Notes: a model not told the origin generated them from the letters alone. DNA of 64,000 nt from Pseudodesulfovibrio sp. zrk46 (GCF_012516435.1 NZ_CP051216.1:2560001-2624000), one strand, 5' to 3'; positions 25,119 through 34,532 are shown, counted from the first letter of the stretch. Translations and numbers: made by a program.

Positions 25119-25906
25119 TGAACTTTCTCGATAGGGCGACCCCATTCTTCAAGGATGACGGGTTTGCTATCCTCCAGGAAAAAACCATCTCATTTGCCGG
25201 ACTCGGTGGTGTGGGCGGCGGTGCATTCCTTGCCCTCGTCCGTTGCGGTGCCAGCAATTTCCGTATTGCCGAGAACGGTGTATTCGATCCTCCGGACATG
25301 AATCGCCAGGCAGGCGCATTTGGCCACACCATGGATCGTCAGAAAATAGATGTGTACGTGGAGCTGGCCCGTTCCATCAATCCGGATATCAAGCTGGAGA
25401 CCTATCCCGACGGCATCAATGCTGACAATCTCGACGATTTTCTCGTGGATTCGGATGCCTTTGTCGCGGTCATTGATGTGGAGAAGGGTGAAGATGTGAA
25501 GCAGATGACGCCCGCCTTGCTGGAGAAGCATCAGATTCCGGCGTTCACCTGTGGTGCCATCGGGTTTGGGGCGCTGATGGTGAATTATGCACCGGGCGGC
25601 ATGAAAGAGGATGTGTTCTGGAAACTCGCCAAAGAGAACGATTCCGGCGGCGGGCTTTTACCCTCGGTCATGCAGGACTGCTTCAGCGGTGAGGCCATGG
25701 CGCGGATGAAGCAGGGCTTGTCCAAGGGGGTGTTGCCCACCACGGCTATCGGCGGACTGGCATCCAATGCCCTGCTTGCCAACGAGGTCCTCGCGTATTT
25801 GCTGGCCGATACCGGGCTTGTTGAAAGAGAGCCGATCTTTGCGCCCAAGTATGTCACTCTGGATTTCATGACGCAGGCCATGCACGTAGCAGACATCTCC
25901 GAATAG
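25118..25906 (+). CDS. E1/ThiF/MoeB-like adenylating enzyme
   Basis: 262 residues; the start overlaps the exporter's stop (TAATG). The nucleotide-binding loop GLGGVGGGAF lies at about 28-37. The family's Asn-Arg-Gln motif is in DPPDMNRQAG near 63, and 'VDSDAFVAVID' continues the Rossmann core. The Cys-x-x-Cys zinc pairs of MoeB/ThiF are absent. E1-like proteins adenylate a C-terminal carboxylate. In the cluster the substrate could be a peptide intermediate or a cofactor precursor, for example for sulfur transfer to the molybdenum enzyme next door. The first idea is supported by the operon, the second by the MoeB/XDH link; neither is proven. Confidence 0.8.
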   Translation: MNFLDRATPFFKDDGFAILQEKTISFAGLGGVGGGAFLALVRCGASNFRIAENGVFDPPDMNRQAGAFGHTMDRQKIDVYVELARSINPDIKLETYPDGINADNLDDFLVDSDAFVAVIDVEKGEDVKQMTPALLEKHQIPAFTCGAIGFGALMVNYAPGGMKEDVFWKLAKENDSGGGLLPSVMQDCFSGEAMARMKQGLSKGVLPTTAIGGLASNALLANEVLAYLLADTGLVEREPIFAPKYVTLDFMTQAMHVADISE

Positions 25907-25915
25907 AGGACATAC

Positions 25916-28042
25916 ATGCCTTTCTCAAAGAATGCAGACAGGGCGGATACGCCCGGCAAGTGCTCTGGTGCCACCGCGTATGTGGGCGACCTTCGTTTTG
26001 ACGGTATGCTTGAGGCCGTGACGGTTCGTTCCACGATCCGGCGGGGGAAGATCAAAGCGATCATCCTGCCGGAGTTGCCTGATGGGTACTACACTGTGGA
26101 TGCTTCGGATATTCCAGACCTCAATCAGGTCACCTACTTTTATGATCCCTGTCCTTATTTTGCCGAGGATGAAGTCCGGTACATCGGGCAGCCCATCCTG
26201 CTCGTTGTGGGACCTGACGTGCGAACTGTGCGCAGGCTCGCCCACGAGGTTCGTGTGGAATATGAAACAATTCCCGCCATACATACATTGGATGAAGCAT
26301 TGAATGGGGACAAGCCTCCGTTGCACAATGAAGACAATGTGTATTTCGGGGAACGCTTTGCCTACGGCGATGTGGATGAAGCCTTTTCCCGTGCTGCCGA
26401 GATTTTTGAGACAGAGACACATACGGGGTATCAGGAACATCTCTACCTTGAGACTCAGGGAGTGGTCGCGGTTCCCGAGGAGGGGCGGATCACCGTCCAC
26501 GCCTCTACACAGGGGCCGCACGCCATGCGCAAGGTGCTCGCTGGGGCATTCGGATGGGAAGAGGAGCGATTCCGTGTGCGTCAGACCATGCTTGGCGGCG
26601 GTTTCGGCGGCAAGATCGAGCCCCCGTTTCTGTTGGCCGGACACGCCTCCTTTGCCGCTCATAAATGCAATCGTCCCGTTCGGCTGATCTACAGCAGGGA
26701 GGAGGACTTGCTGGTCACCACCAAGCGCCATCCCTCCAGAGTCATCACACGGTCCGCTCTTGACTGCGATGGCAATATCCTCGCTGTGGACGTGGATGTG
26801 GTGTTTCAGGCTGGGGGGTACGCCCTTTCCTGCCGCATGGTCCTTGATACCGGGTTGAAGAAAGCTACGGGAGTGTATCACTTCCCGGCAGCGAGCGTGC
26901 GTGGACGGGCTGTTGCCACTAACAATCCCATGTGCGGCGCGTACCGGGGATTCGGCGGTCCGCAGACATTTTTTGCCATTGAAACACACATGAACGCTCT
27001 GGCCCGCAAGCTCGGACGGGAGCCACTTGAGTTCAAGGCAGCTTACTTTACAAAACAGGGTGGGGAGACCCTCACTGGTGGCAAATACCATTTTCATGTG
27101 GCATTGCCCGAAACCGTTGAAGAAGCCACCAAGCTGGCAGATTACGCTCGGCGCAGGCTACAGCCTGTGCAACAGGGGCGGAAACTGCGTGGCATTGGGC
27201 AGGCGCTTTTCAATTTCGGAGCGCCATTTTCTCTGAGCACTAATCATCCCTTGCCGGAACGGTATATGGGATTGCTCAAGCGGACAGACGGCAAGGTTGA
27301 GATCCTTTCGGAGTTGGTGGACATGGGCCAGGGGCTGCATACTGCGCTCAGGAAAATTGTGGCTCACGCGCTGGAGATCCCCATGGAGCGTGTCGTCTAT
27401 GAGGATGCCGACACGGACTGTGATCCGGAAGCGTCCATCACCGGAGCATCCATGTCCGTGGTGTTGTTCGGTCAAATGTTGAAGGACGCTGCAGACAAGC
27501 TCAAACCCAAGCTGGATGAGCCCGGCGAATTCCGTGTGCTGGAAGCGATCCGCCAGCCGGAACATCTCAAGTGGGATGCGGAAAAACAGCAGGGTGATCC
27601 CTTCCATTCCTATGTGTGGGGCACGGTCATAGCTGAAGTTGAGGTGGACACCGTCACATGGCAGGTTGCCACGCGGAAAATCTGGACCGCACTGGATGTG
27701 GGCACGGCAATTGACCGACGCATAGTGAAGGGCCAGATCGACGGCGGGACCATTCAGGGACTTGGATACAGTCTCCTTGAATCCATGCCTCCTGATGGCA
27801 TGACGACCTCGCTGGCCGATTATGTCATCCCGACCACGTTGGATGCCCCCCCTGTGGAGAGTGCGTTGATTGCCAACCCCTATCCTCCCGGGCCTTACGG
27901 TGCCAAATGCGTGGGCGAGCCGCCTTTGGTGGGCGTCGCCCCGGCCATTGCCGATGCCGTGGCCAATGCCTGTGGCGTGGAAGTGTGGCAACTTCCTGTT
28001 TCTCCTGAATATCTCATGCAAGCAATGGCGAACAAATCATGA
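25916..28042 (+). CDS. Molybdenum hydroxylase large subunit (xanthine/CO dehydrogenase family)
   Basis: 708 residues. The N-terminal aldehyde-oxidase a/b hammerhead domain (20-125) is followed by the molybdopterin-binding domain. Marker stretches are 'MLGGGFGGKIEPPFL' (about 222), 'CGAYRGFGGPQTFFA' (about 340), 'TGASMSVVLFG' and the active-site Glu in 'CVGEPPLVGVAPAIADA' near 665. Together with the next two genes it makes a complete three-subunit enzyme that hydroxylates or oxidises a heterocycle or aldehyde with water. Its place inside the NRPS operon suggests tailoring of the product rather than purine breakdown. The true substrate cannot be read from sequence. Confidence 0.92.
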   Translation: MPFSKNADRADTPGKCSGATAYVGDLRFDGMLEAVTVRSTIRRGKIKAIILPELPDGYYTVDASDIPDLNQVTYFYDPCPYFAEDEVRYIGQPILLVVGPDVRTVRRLAHEVRVEYETIPAIHTLDEALNGDKPPLHNEDNVYFGERFAYGDVDEAFSRAAEIFETETHTGYQEHLYLETQGVVAVPEEGRITVHASTQGPHAMRKVLAGAFGWEEERFRVRQTMLGGGFGGKIEPPFLLAGHASFAAHKCNRPVRLIYSREEDLLVTTKRHPSRVITRSALDCDGNILAVDVDVVFQAGGYALSCRMVLDTGLKKATGVYHFPAASVRGRAVATNNPMCGAYRGFGGPQTFFAIETHMNALARKLGREPLEFKAAYFTKQGGETLTGGKYHFHVALPETVEEATKLADYARRRLQPVQQGRKLRGIGQALFNFGAPFSLSTNHPLPERYMGLLKRTDGKVEILSELVDMGQGLHTALRKIVAHALEIPMERVVYEDADTDCDPEASITGASMSVVLFGQMLKDAADKLKPKLDEPGEFRVLEAIRQPEHLKWDAEKQQGDPFHSYVWGTVIAEVEVDTVTWQVATRKIWTALDVGTAIDRRIVKGQIDGGTIQGLGYSLLESMPPDGMTTSLADYVIPTTLDAPPVESALIANPYPPGPYGAKCVGEPPLVGVAPAIADAVANACGVEVWQLPVSPEYLMQAMANKS

Positions 28043-28515
28043 CAACTTCTCTTTCATTTACTCTCAACGGGGAATCCGTTTCCACCACAGCACCACTGAG
28101 TGTCCGTCTGGTCGATGTACTGCGTGACGAATTCCATCTCATGGGCACCAAGGAAGGGTGCGGCGAAGGGGAGTGCGGCGCGTGTATGGTGCTGATGAAC
28201 GGTCGTCCCACTCTCTCGTGTTTGGTATTGCTCGGTGCAGCTAAAGAGAAAGAAATCGTCACTATCGAAGGGCTGCGGAATGCGCCGGGCTTTGCGATTC
28301 TGGCTCAGGCGTTCAATGACGCGGGTGCAGTGCAATGTGGCTTCTGCACGCCGGGAATGATCATGACGACCTATGCGCTTCTTCGTGATCATCCCGAACC
28401 GGATGAAACGACCATCCGTACGGCCATGGCCGGAAATCTCTGTCGATGCACGGGGTACTCCATGATTGTGGAAGCGGTTTCGCTTGCAGCTCAACGCAGG
28501 GGGGAGGCATGGTAA
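28039..28515 (+). CDS. Molybdenum hydroxylase [2Fe-2S] subunit
   Basis: 158 residues, overlapping the large-subunit stop by 4 nt (ATGA). The plant-type ferredoxin motif CGEGECGACMV...C binds one [2Fe-2S] cluster (about 45-65), and the helical C-terminal motif CGFCTPGM...CRCTGY binds the second. This is the CoxS/XdhC pattern and carries electrons between the Mo site and FAD. All eight cluster Cys are present, so the enzyme should be functional. Confidence 0.95.
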   Translation: MTTSLSFTLNGESVSTTAPLSVRLVDVLRDEFHLMGTKEGCGEGECGACMVLMNGRPTLSCLVLLGAAKEKEIVTIEGLRNAPGFAILAQAFNDAGAVQCGFCTPGMIMTTYALLRDHPEPDETTIRTAMAGNLCRCTGYSMIVEAVSLAAQRRGEAW

Positions 28516-29375
28516 CCACATTCAACCCGCATCCCACCACTGTCCGGGAAGCGTGCCGCGCCAGATTGGAAGGGGGTGTCCCCTATGCCGGAGGCACGGA
28601 TTTCATGGTCCGTCATGCCAAGGCAGTGCAGACGGGGCAATGTCCTCCGCTCATATTTCTTGAAGGAGTCAGGGAGTTCTCCGGTATATCCGTTCTGGAA
28701 TCCGGTCTGCGAATCGGTGCTCTAACGACCATGGCCGAGCTCTCGGTGGATACGGCCATACCACGCCTGCTTGCAACGGCATGCAACTGCGTGGGGTCGC
28801 CAGCCCTTCGCAATGTGGCGACCATCGGCGGTAACGTCTGCACAGCCTCTCCGGCTGGGGACAGCCTGCCTGCCCTGTACGTGCTCGGTGCGAAGGTTGA
28901 AATCTGTTCTCCGGAAGGAAGCCGGACTGTGCCTATCAGCGAGTTTGTCCTCGGCCCCGGGCGGACCGTGCTTGAATCAGATGAACTCGTCAGTGCAATT
29001 ATTCTCCCCGACAGTGGAATCAACATGTTCTATCATCGTAAAGTGAGTCCGCGCGTTGCCAATGCCATCACCAAGGTCTCCCTTGCCGTCGGGGCCAGTG
29101 TAGAAGATCAGAAGGTGGAAGAAATACGCATTGCGTACGGTTCGGTAGGACCTACCATAATTCGTTGCCCTGAGATTGAGGCGGCATGCGCAGGACTGCT
29201 GCTGTCCGACCTTGAAGCCGCCGTTCCCGCGTTGAGCAGTATGGTTGAAACTGCCATTGCTCCCATTGACGATCATCGTTCTTCGGCTCTCTATCGTCGC
29301 TCCATAGCCGCTAATCTTCTGGCGGAATGTTTGGAGACGTTTGCCTCATCGTATCAAAGGATTACTCATGACTAG
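28509..29375 (+). CDS. Molybdenum hydroxylase FAD subunit
   Basis: 288 residues from ATG 28509, which overlaps the end of the iron-sulfur gene. The FAD-binding signatures are 'PYAGGTDFMVRHA' (about 24-36) and 'RNVATIGGNVCTASPAGDSL' near 100, followed by the CO-dehydrogenase flavoprotein C-terminal domain. A longer reading frame from 28446 exists, but its first 21 residues lie inside the previous gene and match nothing of the family. It completes the L-S-M set, in the order large, small, medium. Confidence 0.92.
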   Translation: MVTTFNPHPTTVREACRARLEGGVPYAGGTDFMVRHAKAVQTGQCPPLIFLEGVREFSGISVLESGLRIGALTTMAELSVDTAIPRLLATACNCVGSPALRNVATIGGNVCTASPAGDSLPALYVLGAKVEICSPEGSRTVPISEFVLGPGRTVLESDELVSAIILPDSGINMFYHRKVSPRVANAITKVSLAVGASVEDQKVEEIRIAYGSVGPTIIRCPEIEAACAGLLLSDLEAAVPALSSMVETAIAPIDDHRSSALYRRSIAANLLAECLETFASSYQRITHD

Positions 29376-30348
29376 AGACTTTAATGTATCGCTTTTCCAG
29401 CCGGAAGATGCTCCAGACGTGTGTGCCCTCTACCGGGAAGTGTATGGCGAAGATTTCCCTCTCAAGTATGTCTACGATCCTGAAGCGATCGTTGCACAAT
29501 ATGATGGTATTAAGCATCGCACTGCCATGGCTCGTCTTGAGGGAGGAGAGCTTGCCGGAATGGTAAGCATGTTCCGCTCCGCTCCAAATCCGCTGCTCTA
29601 TGAGGTGGGGCAGCTAATGGTCAGAAAGACGTATCGAAAGCGGGGAATTGCCGAGGAACTTTCTAAGGCCACATTCAACGAATTTCCTACCCAGGTTCCG
29701 GTCAAGGGACAATTCGGGGAGGCTCTCTGCAATCATACCATTTCCCAGAAGATGGCCGAAGGATATGGATTAGTACCCACGGCTCTGGAGTTGGAGTGGT
29801 TGCCGACCATCAATTTCGACAATGCTGAAACGCTTGAGCGGAATATTACCCTGTTGATGATGTTCAAGACGCTCGAAGATGAGCCTCGAGAAATATTTGT
29901 CCATCCTGCCTATGCCGAGTTCGTGAAGTCCACCTGCTCGGCGCTCGCCATAGATCGGCGTGTGCAGACCGCAATTACCCCAGGAGAAGGCTCGACACAG
30001 AGCTCGACAAACATCATCGGTGATGCGGGTATTGCCACGCTGACGGTGTCCCGTGTCGGTGCTGATTTGGGCGAGGTGCTGGCTCGGTTTGAGGCCGAAG
30101 CTGCATCGTATCGACGCCAGGTCAAAGTCGATGTCAGTCAGCCGGGTGCGCCTTGGGCAGTGGACATCATTCGTGAAAACGGATTCTTCCTTGGCGGCTA
30201 TCTTCCTCTGTGGTTTGAAAGCGACGGGATCATGATGCAGAAGCTGCCGATCCCACCGGATTTCAGCTTGCCGCAATTCCATTCGGAGAATGGCGCAGCG
30301 GTCATGCGTGCCGTCAAAGCGGATTTTGAAAGGATGGAACGAGGGTAG
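29368..30348 (+). CDS. GNAT-family acetyltransferase-like protein
   Basis: 326 residues from ATG 29368, with AAAGGA upstream and an 8-nt overlap with the FAD gene. Residues 1-150 fit a GNAT fold; 'VGQLMVRKTYRKRGIAEELS' carries the acetyl-CoA pyrophosphate-binding R/Q-x-x-G-x-G/A-like segment. The C-terminal half (150-326) is a second, weaker domain ending 'IIRENGFFLGGYLPLWFESD', which resembles the end of the protein encoded at 31550-32845. It could acylate the product or an amine precursor. It is the last gene of the plus-strand operon. Confidence 0.75.
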   Translation: MTRDFNVSLFQPEDAPDVCALYREVYGEDFPLKYVYDPEAIVAQYDGIKHRTAMARLEGGELAGMVSMFRSAPNPLLYEVGQLMVRKTYRKRGIAEELSKATFNEFPTQVPVKGQFGEALCNHTISQKMAEGYGLVPTALELEWLPTINFDNAETLERNITLLMMFKTLEDEPREIFVHPAYAEFVKSTCSALAIDRRVQTAITPGEGSTQSSTNIIGDAGIATLTVSRVGADLGEVLARFEAEAASYRRQVKVDVSQPGAPWAVDIIRENGFFLGGYLPLWFESDGIMMQKLPIPPDFSLPQFHSENGAAVMRAVKADFERMERG

Positions 30349-30441
30349 TGCCGACTCCTTCCTGTCTAGGCAGGGGTATGGAGGTCAGTTTACCAGCTGA
30401 GTTCCGGCTGAAATGTGTGATAGGCTAACTATCTGATCAGA

Positions 30442-31557
30442 TTATCGTCCTTCAATGACTTCGGTGAAGGCCTGGCAGAATATTTCCATCACCGGTTGCT
30501 GCACAAGGCTCACCCTGATCCAGTTGGGAAACCTGAATCCGGTCATGGTGCGAACCATGACGCCTTTTTTCATCAGCTTGCGGTACATGAGGGTGTCCGG
30601 CATGGGCACCTTGATCATGATGTAGCTTCCCTCTCCACAGATGTATTCGAGCCCCAGTGATTCACAGGTGGCAGTCACCAGCTTTTTGGCATCGCGGATC
30701 ATGGCTCGTGTGGCCTCGATGAAAGGACTGTCATTGGAGAGCGCGGCCACTGCCGCACGTTGGGCAAGAGTGTTTACGGAGTAGACGATATGTGTGCGGC
30801 GGACGATGTCCACAATCTCGTTTGTTCCGCACAGGTAGCCTATGCGTAAGGCGGCCAGCGCATACATCTTGGAAAAGGTACGGAAGACGATGACATTGGG
30901 GTAGCGCTCCATGAGCTCCATGCCGTTGGGGTAGTCTTCCTGCTCCACATATTCGCAATATGCCTCGTCAATCACCACAATGGCGCGGTTATCCACCTCG
31001 TCCAGGAAGGCGTTCATGGTCTCTTTGTCCCAATATGTCCCGGTGGGGTTGTTGGGATTGCAGACAAACAGGATCTTGGTCCGTTCGTCCATGGCATCAA
31101 GCATGGCGCGATGATCAAAGGCGTGGTCTTTGAGTGGGATGAGGCGTGCCTCGAACCCGGAAAATTCCGCGACCCATTCGTATACGGCAAAGGTCTTGTC
31201 CGCAGTGATGATATTGTCGCCTTCTTCGCAAAAAGCCTTGATGACGCTACCAATGACTTCACACGAGCCATTGCCCACAAGAAATTGTTCTGGTTCCTTG
31301 TTGAACTTTTCGGCCAGTTTATGACGCAGGTAGAAACAGTCGCCATTGGGGTACTCCGGCACCATGCGCGGCGGGAATTCATCCACTATCTCTGCTGCTT
31401 TGGGAGGCGGTCCAAGGGCGTTTTCATTGTTGTTCAGCCTATGAAGGTGGTCCACGCCATAGGTGACCATTAATTCCTGGTCGGGCAGGCTGGGGTAGTA
31501 GGCCTCAAAGGTCTGGATGTAGGCGGGAACGAGGTGTTGAAAATCAAGGTTAGCCAT
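30442..31557 (-). CDS. Class I/II aminotransferase, HisC/CobD-like
   Basis: 371 residues from the ATG at 31557-31555; the upstream gene overlaps by 8 nt. PLP-enzyme features are NENALGPPP at the N-terminus, 'ILFVCNPNNPTGTYW' near 155, 'IVVIDEAYCEYV' with the PLP-contacting Asp and Tyr, and Lys in 'FRTFSKMYALAALRIGYLCG', which forms the internal aldimine. This is the histidinol-phosphate aminotransferase/threonine-phosphate decarboxylase subfamily. There are no histidine or cobalamin genes around, so it probably makes an amino-acid or amine building block for the NRPS pathway. Confidence 0.87.
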   Translation of the reverse strand: MANLDFQHLVPAYIQTFEAYYPSLPDQELMVTYGVDHLHRLNNNENALGPPPKAAEIVDEFPPRMVPEYPNGDCFYLRHKLAEKFNKEPEQFLVGNGSCEVIGSVIKAFCEEGDNIITADKTFAVYEWVAEFSGFEARLIPLKDHAFDHRAMLDAMDERTKILFVCNPNNPTGTYWDKETMNAFLDEVDNRAIVVIDEAYCEYVEQEDYPNGMELMERYPNVIVFRTFSKMYALAALRIGYLCGTNEIVDIVRRTHIVYSVNTLAQRAAVAALSNDSPFIEATRAMIRDAKKLVTATCESLGLEYICGEGSYIMIKVPMPDTLMYRKLMKKGVMVRTMTGFRFPNWIRVSLVQQPVMEIFCQAFTEVIEGR

Positions 31558-32845
31558 GTCGGAACACCACCACGTCCGAAATGCCGCCATGGGGAAGGAG
31601 AATCGTTGGCGAGAATCCATGCTCGCAGAGGACGCCGCCCATTGATGCCTGCCATCCATAAGCCAAGTCCAGATGGAACAGGATGTTCTCGTACCCGTCT
31701 TGCTTGAGGCAATCGAGGTGACTCTTGACGGCTTCGCTTACATCGGCTCCCACAACCATGGGCGAGAGGACTGCCTCTTTCAGCTCCGGTCTCAACTGGG
31801 CGGAGAAGACCGAGTTGTCGGGTACGCCTTCACCGGCATTGTCCACCTCTCGAATGGTGCGCATAAGGACCAATCGATCATACGTCTCTTCAAGGAAGGT
31901 TCGCACTGTTGGGTGGGTCCAGACGGCAGCGCCCATGTCTTCGCGCAAATGCCGGAACCAGATATCCAGCGCCTTGTCCTGATTGTCCGCCTGAGTGAAG
32001 TCGAGCCGACCGAGGTGTTCATAGTTCAGAGGCGTCATGTCAGGCGTTGCCAAATCGCTGAACAGACTCACTGCCTGTGTCCGGGAAACGATACTCAGGA
32101 GATGTTGCTCAAGCAGGTCGGCAACTTCGCTTTCGCCTGTCAGGATGTACGGGCCGGAAAAGCTGACGCTTTTTTCAGAGGGGGACCGCCAGACCATTAT
32201 CCCTGCGAGGGTGCCGATCTCATCGACACAGATGGCCATATCAAGGTCTCCCTGGGCGACCATATCCACGACTTTACCCGGCGTGAACAACACCTGATTG
32301 ATCAGGTAGGCAGGATAGTTGTTCACAGCCAAAGTGCATGCTTCCTTGATCAGGGCCGGTTCGGGATTCTCCGCAATGGAGAGAGCTCCCGTGAGCTTCC
32401 CTTGTGTTCCGGGCTGCGCCTCAATGGTCGGATACGCATGGTCCTGACGCAACTCTAGATGAACGATCTTTCCCTGTAGGCGGATGGAAAACCCATCGAC
32501 CATCCGTGACGCCAGCAGCAGACCGAGATGCTCTATGGATTGTTCTCCTCCGACACGTTCCTTGGCCGCCAGATTCATGGCCCAAAGGTCAGAAGGATTG
32601 GCTTCAAAAGAGAAGTCGGCAAGGACACACCAACGGCGCGTGGAAAGAGAGACTTTCACCTCGGTTCCCCTTGCGGTTTGAACCAGGTGCGAGACGATTT
32701 CCTCCGCTGCCATGGTCAGGCGCAGGCTCTTGGCTGCATCCAACTCAAACGCCTTGGCGGAATGTTCCACTACCCCCTGCACAAGGGGGATGAATCGAGT
32801 TTCAGCAGAGAACTGAAGCGATACGGATTGATCAGGATTTTGCAT
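31550..32845 (-). CDS. Fusion of anti-sigma-type ATP-binding domain and acetyltransferase-like domain
   Basis: 431 residues. Residues about 8-135 look like a GHKL/HATPase domain of the RsbW type: 'LRLTMAAEEIVSHLVQTARG' supplies the N-box-like Glu-Glu, and 'IEHLGLLLASRMVDGFSIR' the end of the fold. Residues 150-431 form an alpha/beta region ending 'VLCEHGFSPTILLPHGGISD', comparable to the C-terminal half of the GNAT-like protein at 29368. Linking an anti-sigma-like ATPase to such a domain is uncommon. It lies between the beta-helix gene and the aminotransferase gene. It may control the cluster or act in synthesis; sequence does not decide. Confidence 0.65.
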   Translation of the reverse strand: MQNPDQSVSLQFSAETRFIPLVQGVVEHSAKAFELDAAKSLRLTMAAEEIVSHLVQTARGTEVKVSLSTRRWCVLADFSFEANPSDLWAMNLAAKERVGGEQSIEHLGLLLASRMVDGFSIRLQGKIVHLELRQDHAYPTIEAQPGTQGKLTGALSIAENPEPALIKEACTLAVNNYPAYLINQVLFTPGKVVDMVAQGDLDMAICVDEIGTLAGIMVWRSPSEKSVSFSGPYILTGESEVADLLEQHLLSIVSRTQAVSLFSDLATPDMTPLNYEHLGRLDFTQADNQDKALDIWFRHLREDMGAAVWTHPTVRTFLEETYDRLVLMRTIREVDNAGEGVPDNSVFSAQLRPELKEAVLSPMVVGADVSEAVKSHLDCLKQDGYENILFHLDLAYGWQASMGGVLCEHGFSPTILLPHGGISDVVVFRHG

Positions 32846-32964
32846 ACAAGAACTGTTACATGCTCAGCCCAATGGTTTCAAGTGGAAGGCGCTAATAACA
32901 AGGAAACGAAAAAGAAAACCCGCGAATTGGGAGAAGACGGATGCATGTTCCGCCCATGTCCGAT
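32846..32964 (-). other. Gap between beta-helix gene and ATPase-fusion gene
   Basis: 119 bp on the minus strand. No clear terminator or strong ribosome site is seen. The two genes probably share a transcript. Confidence 0.4.
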
Positions 32965-34392
32965 CTACGAACTGCTTCCGACCACAATGGCCGGGAACAT
33001 GCCTTCTTCTTCCCCACCGAGGTAGGGCTGGAAAAGGTTGTATGATACCCGTTGCGTCTTTTGGGAATGCCCCATCGTTTCGTGACTGCCGTCGAAGTCG
33101 GCTCCGTTTTCTTCGAGGATGTGTTCTATGCGGTGCTGGAAGGCTTCGACAAACTCGGCGCCGCTTCCGTTGAAAGTGAGCCTGCCGATGCAGAAGGACT
33201 TTTTCGTGGAGAATTCGGACAGGGGCATGGACTGGAAGGCAAGGTCTTCCTGGCAGGTAACGTACCCCCATACCAAAGTCTGATCATCAATGGTGATCGG
33301 TTCGTCGGCATCGATGATGGTATGCGGCATGATGATGGAGCCGGAGCCGATCGTGATTTTGTGTTCTTCCTCGCCACGGAGGAAAGAGTTGAACCCGACG
33401 AAGACTTTTTCGTCCAGCACGGCGTGAATGACCTTGCCGCCGTGGGCAATGATGTCCCGTCCTGCAAGGCTGCTGCTAACGATGAAGCTGTTTTCCTGGG
33501 CATTGGATCCGATGCCCATATCCGTATCCTCCACATAGGCGCGTTGGGCGACAAGAGTGTTCTCGCCGATGGTGCAGTCGTCTTTGACCACGCAGTAGCG
33601 GCTGACGAATGCGCTTTCAGGAACGGGAACGGGCATCTCGATAGCAAGGGAATCGTATACGGGCAGAAAGTCGCTTCGTCTGTTCTTGAGAAAATCGGAG
33701 AACGCACCGGTCAGCTTCCCATCCGGCGTCCATGAGACGTATTTTTCAACCACGTTTTCTGGGTAGGTGTAATCGAATTCAAACGAAGTGCCGCATTTGA
33801 TCCATACCCTGCCTGGTTCAATGATGGTCCGTGACAGATCCTCTGCCTGTACGTAGGAAAAGTCACCCAGAACACAATTGCGCATTACTGAAAGGTCTGC
33901 CGTGGCAAATGCCCCGAGGCAGACCCCTTCGGTCGTGGTGCCGTGGATGTTGGAGTAGTGCATGGCCACGGTGTTCAGAATGCGGAAGAACTCAGGTGTT
34001 TCCGTATTCTTTGAGTTGTTGTGAACCAAGGTCTTGATGAGGCAGCAGTTGGTGATCTGGATGGTCTCATCCTGATAGAGTTCGGTTGCTCTGCTCCCGG
34101 AGTTGACCACTGTGCCCTTGGGCTTCAGCTCATCTCCCCGGATGTCGCTCATGTGGATGATGGAGCGGTCCACTTCGCAACGGCCCATGAAGTAGCTTCC
34201 ACTCAGGTTGCTTTCCTTGAAGGAGAAGTACCACGGGTGGCCCATCGAAAGGGCGTAGTAGGCATAGTACTTCGTCATTTTTTCCAGGCTGACAGTATTT
34301 CGTACCAATGGTTCGACATCCATGTGTACCGGATCAAGGTTTATGTTCACACGGGAGATGATGTGACTGATGAGGCGATTAATATTTTCCAT
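32965..34392 (-). CDS. Left-handed beta-helix (hexapeptide-repeat) protein
   Basis: 475 residues, with AGGA before the ATG. The central part (about 100-190 and 265-400) has imperfect hexapeptide repeats such as 'SRYCVVKDDCTIGENTLVAQ', 'NSFIVSSSLAGRDIIAHGGK' and 'ITIGSGSIIMPHTIIDADEP', the mark of left-handed beta-helix acyl/nucleotidyl transferases. Two beta-helical blocks separated by a 70-residue insert, and long N- and C-terminal parts, make it longer than ordinary trimeric transferases. The substrate is unknown. It leads the minus-strand operon that faces the NRPS operon and may transfer an acyl group to the product. Confidence 0.7.
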   Translation of the reverse strand: MENINRLISHIISRVNINLDPVHMDVEPLVRNTVSLEKMTKYYAYYALSMGHPWYFSFKESNLSGSYFMGRCEVDRSIIHMSDIRGDELKPKGTVVNSGSRATELYQDETIQITNCCLIKTLVHNNSKNTETPEFFRILNTVAMHYSNIHGTTTEGVCLGAFATADLSVMRNCVLGDFSYVQAEDLSRTIIEPGRVWIKCGTSFEFDYTYPENVVEKYVSWTPDGKLTGAFSDFLKNRRSDFLPVYDSLAIEMPVPVPESAFVSRYCVVKDDCTIGENTLVAQRAYVEDTDMGIGSNAQENSFIVSSSLAGRDIIAHGGKVIHAVLDEKVFVGFNSFLRGEEEHKITIGSGSIIMPHTIIDADEPITIDDQTLVWGYVTCQEDLAFQSMPLSEFSTKKSFCIGRLTFNGSGAEFVEAFQHRIEHILEENGADFDGSHETMGHSQKTQRVSYNLFQPYLGGEEEGMFPAIVVGSSS

Positions 34393-34532
34393 GCTATTTC
34401 CTAGTCCATCCTGGTGGAAGGGAGTTCGTTCTTTACGGGCTGCAGGGTCACTGACTCCTGTCGGCCTTTTTATCCTGTTGTTCCGGTTTAGCTGTCAATG
34501 CCGTCATCAAATCCAGATTCTCTGCATCAGAA
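34393..34532. other. Gap between nhaB end and beta-helix gene start
   Basis: About 140 bp upstream of the beta-helix gene, which must hold its promoter. No operator-like repeat was seen. Confidence 0.35.

Noticed and set aside
25925-27097. 390-residue minus-strand frame
   Set aside because: Antisense to the molybdenum hydroxylase large subunit, whose family motifs are clear on the plus strand.
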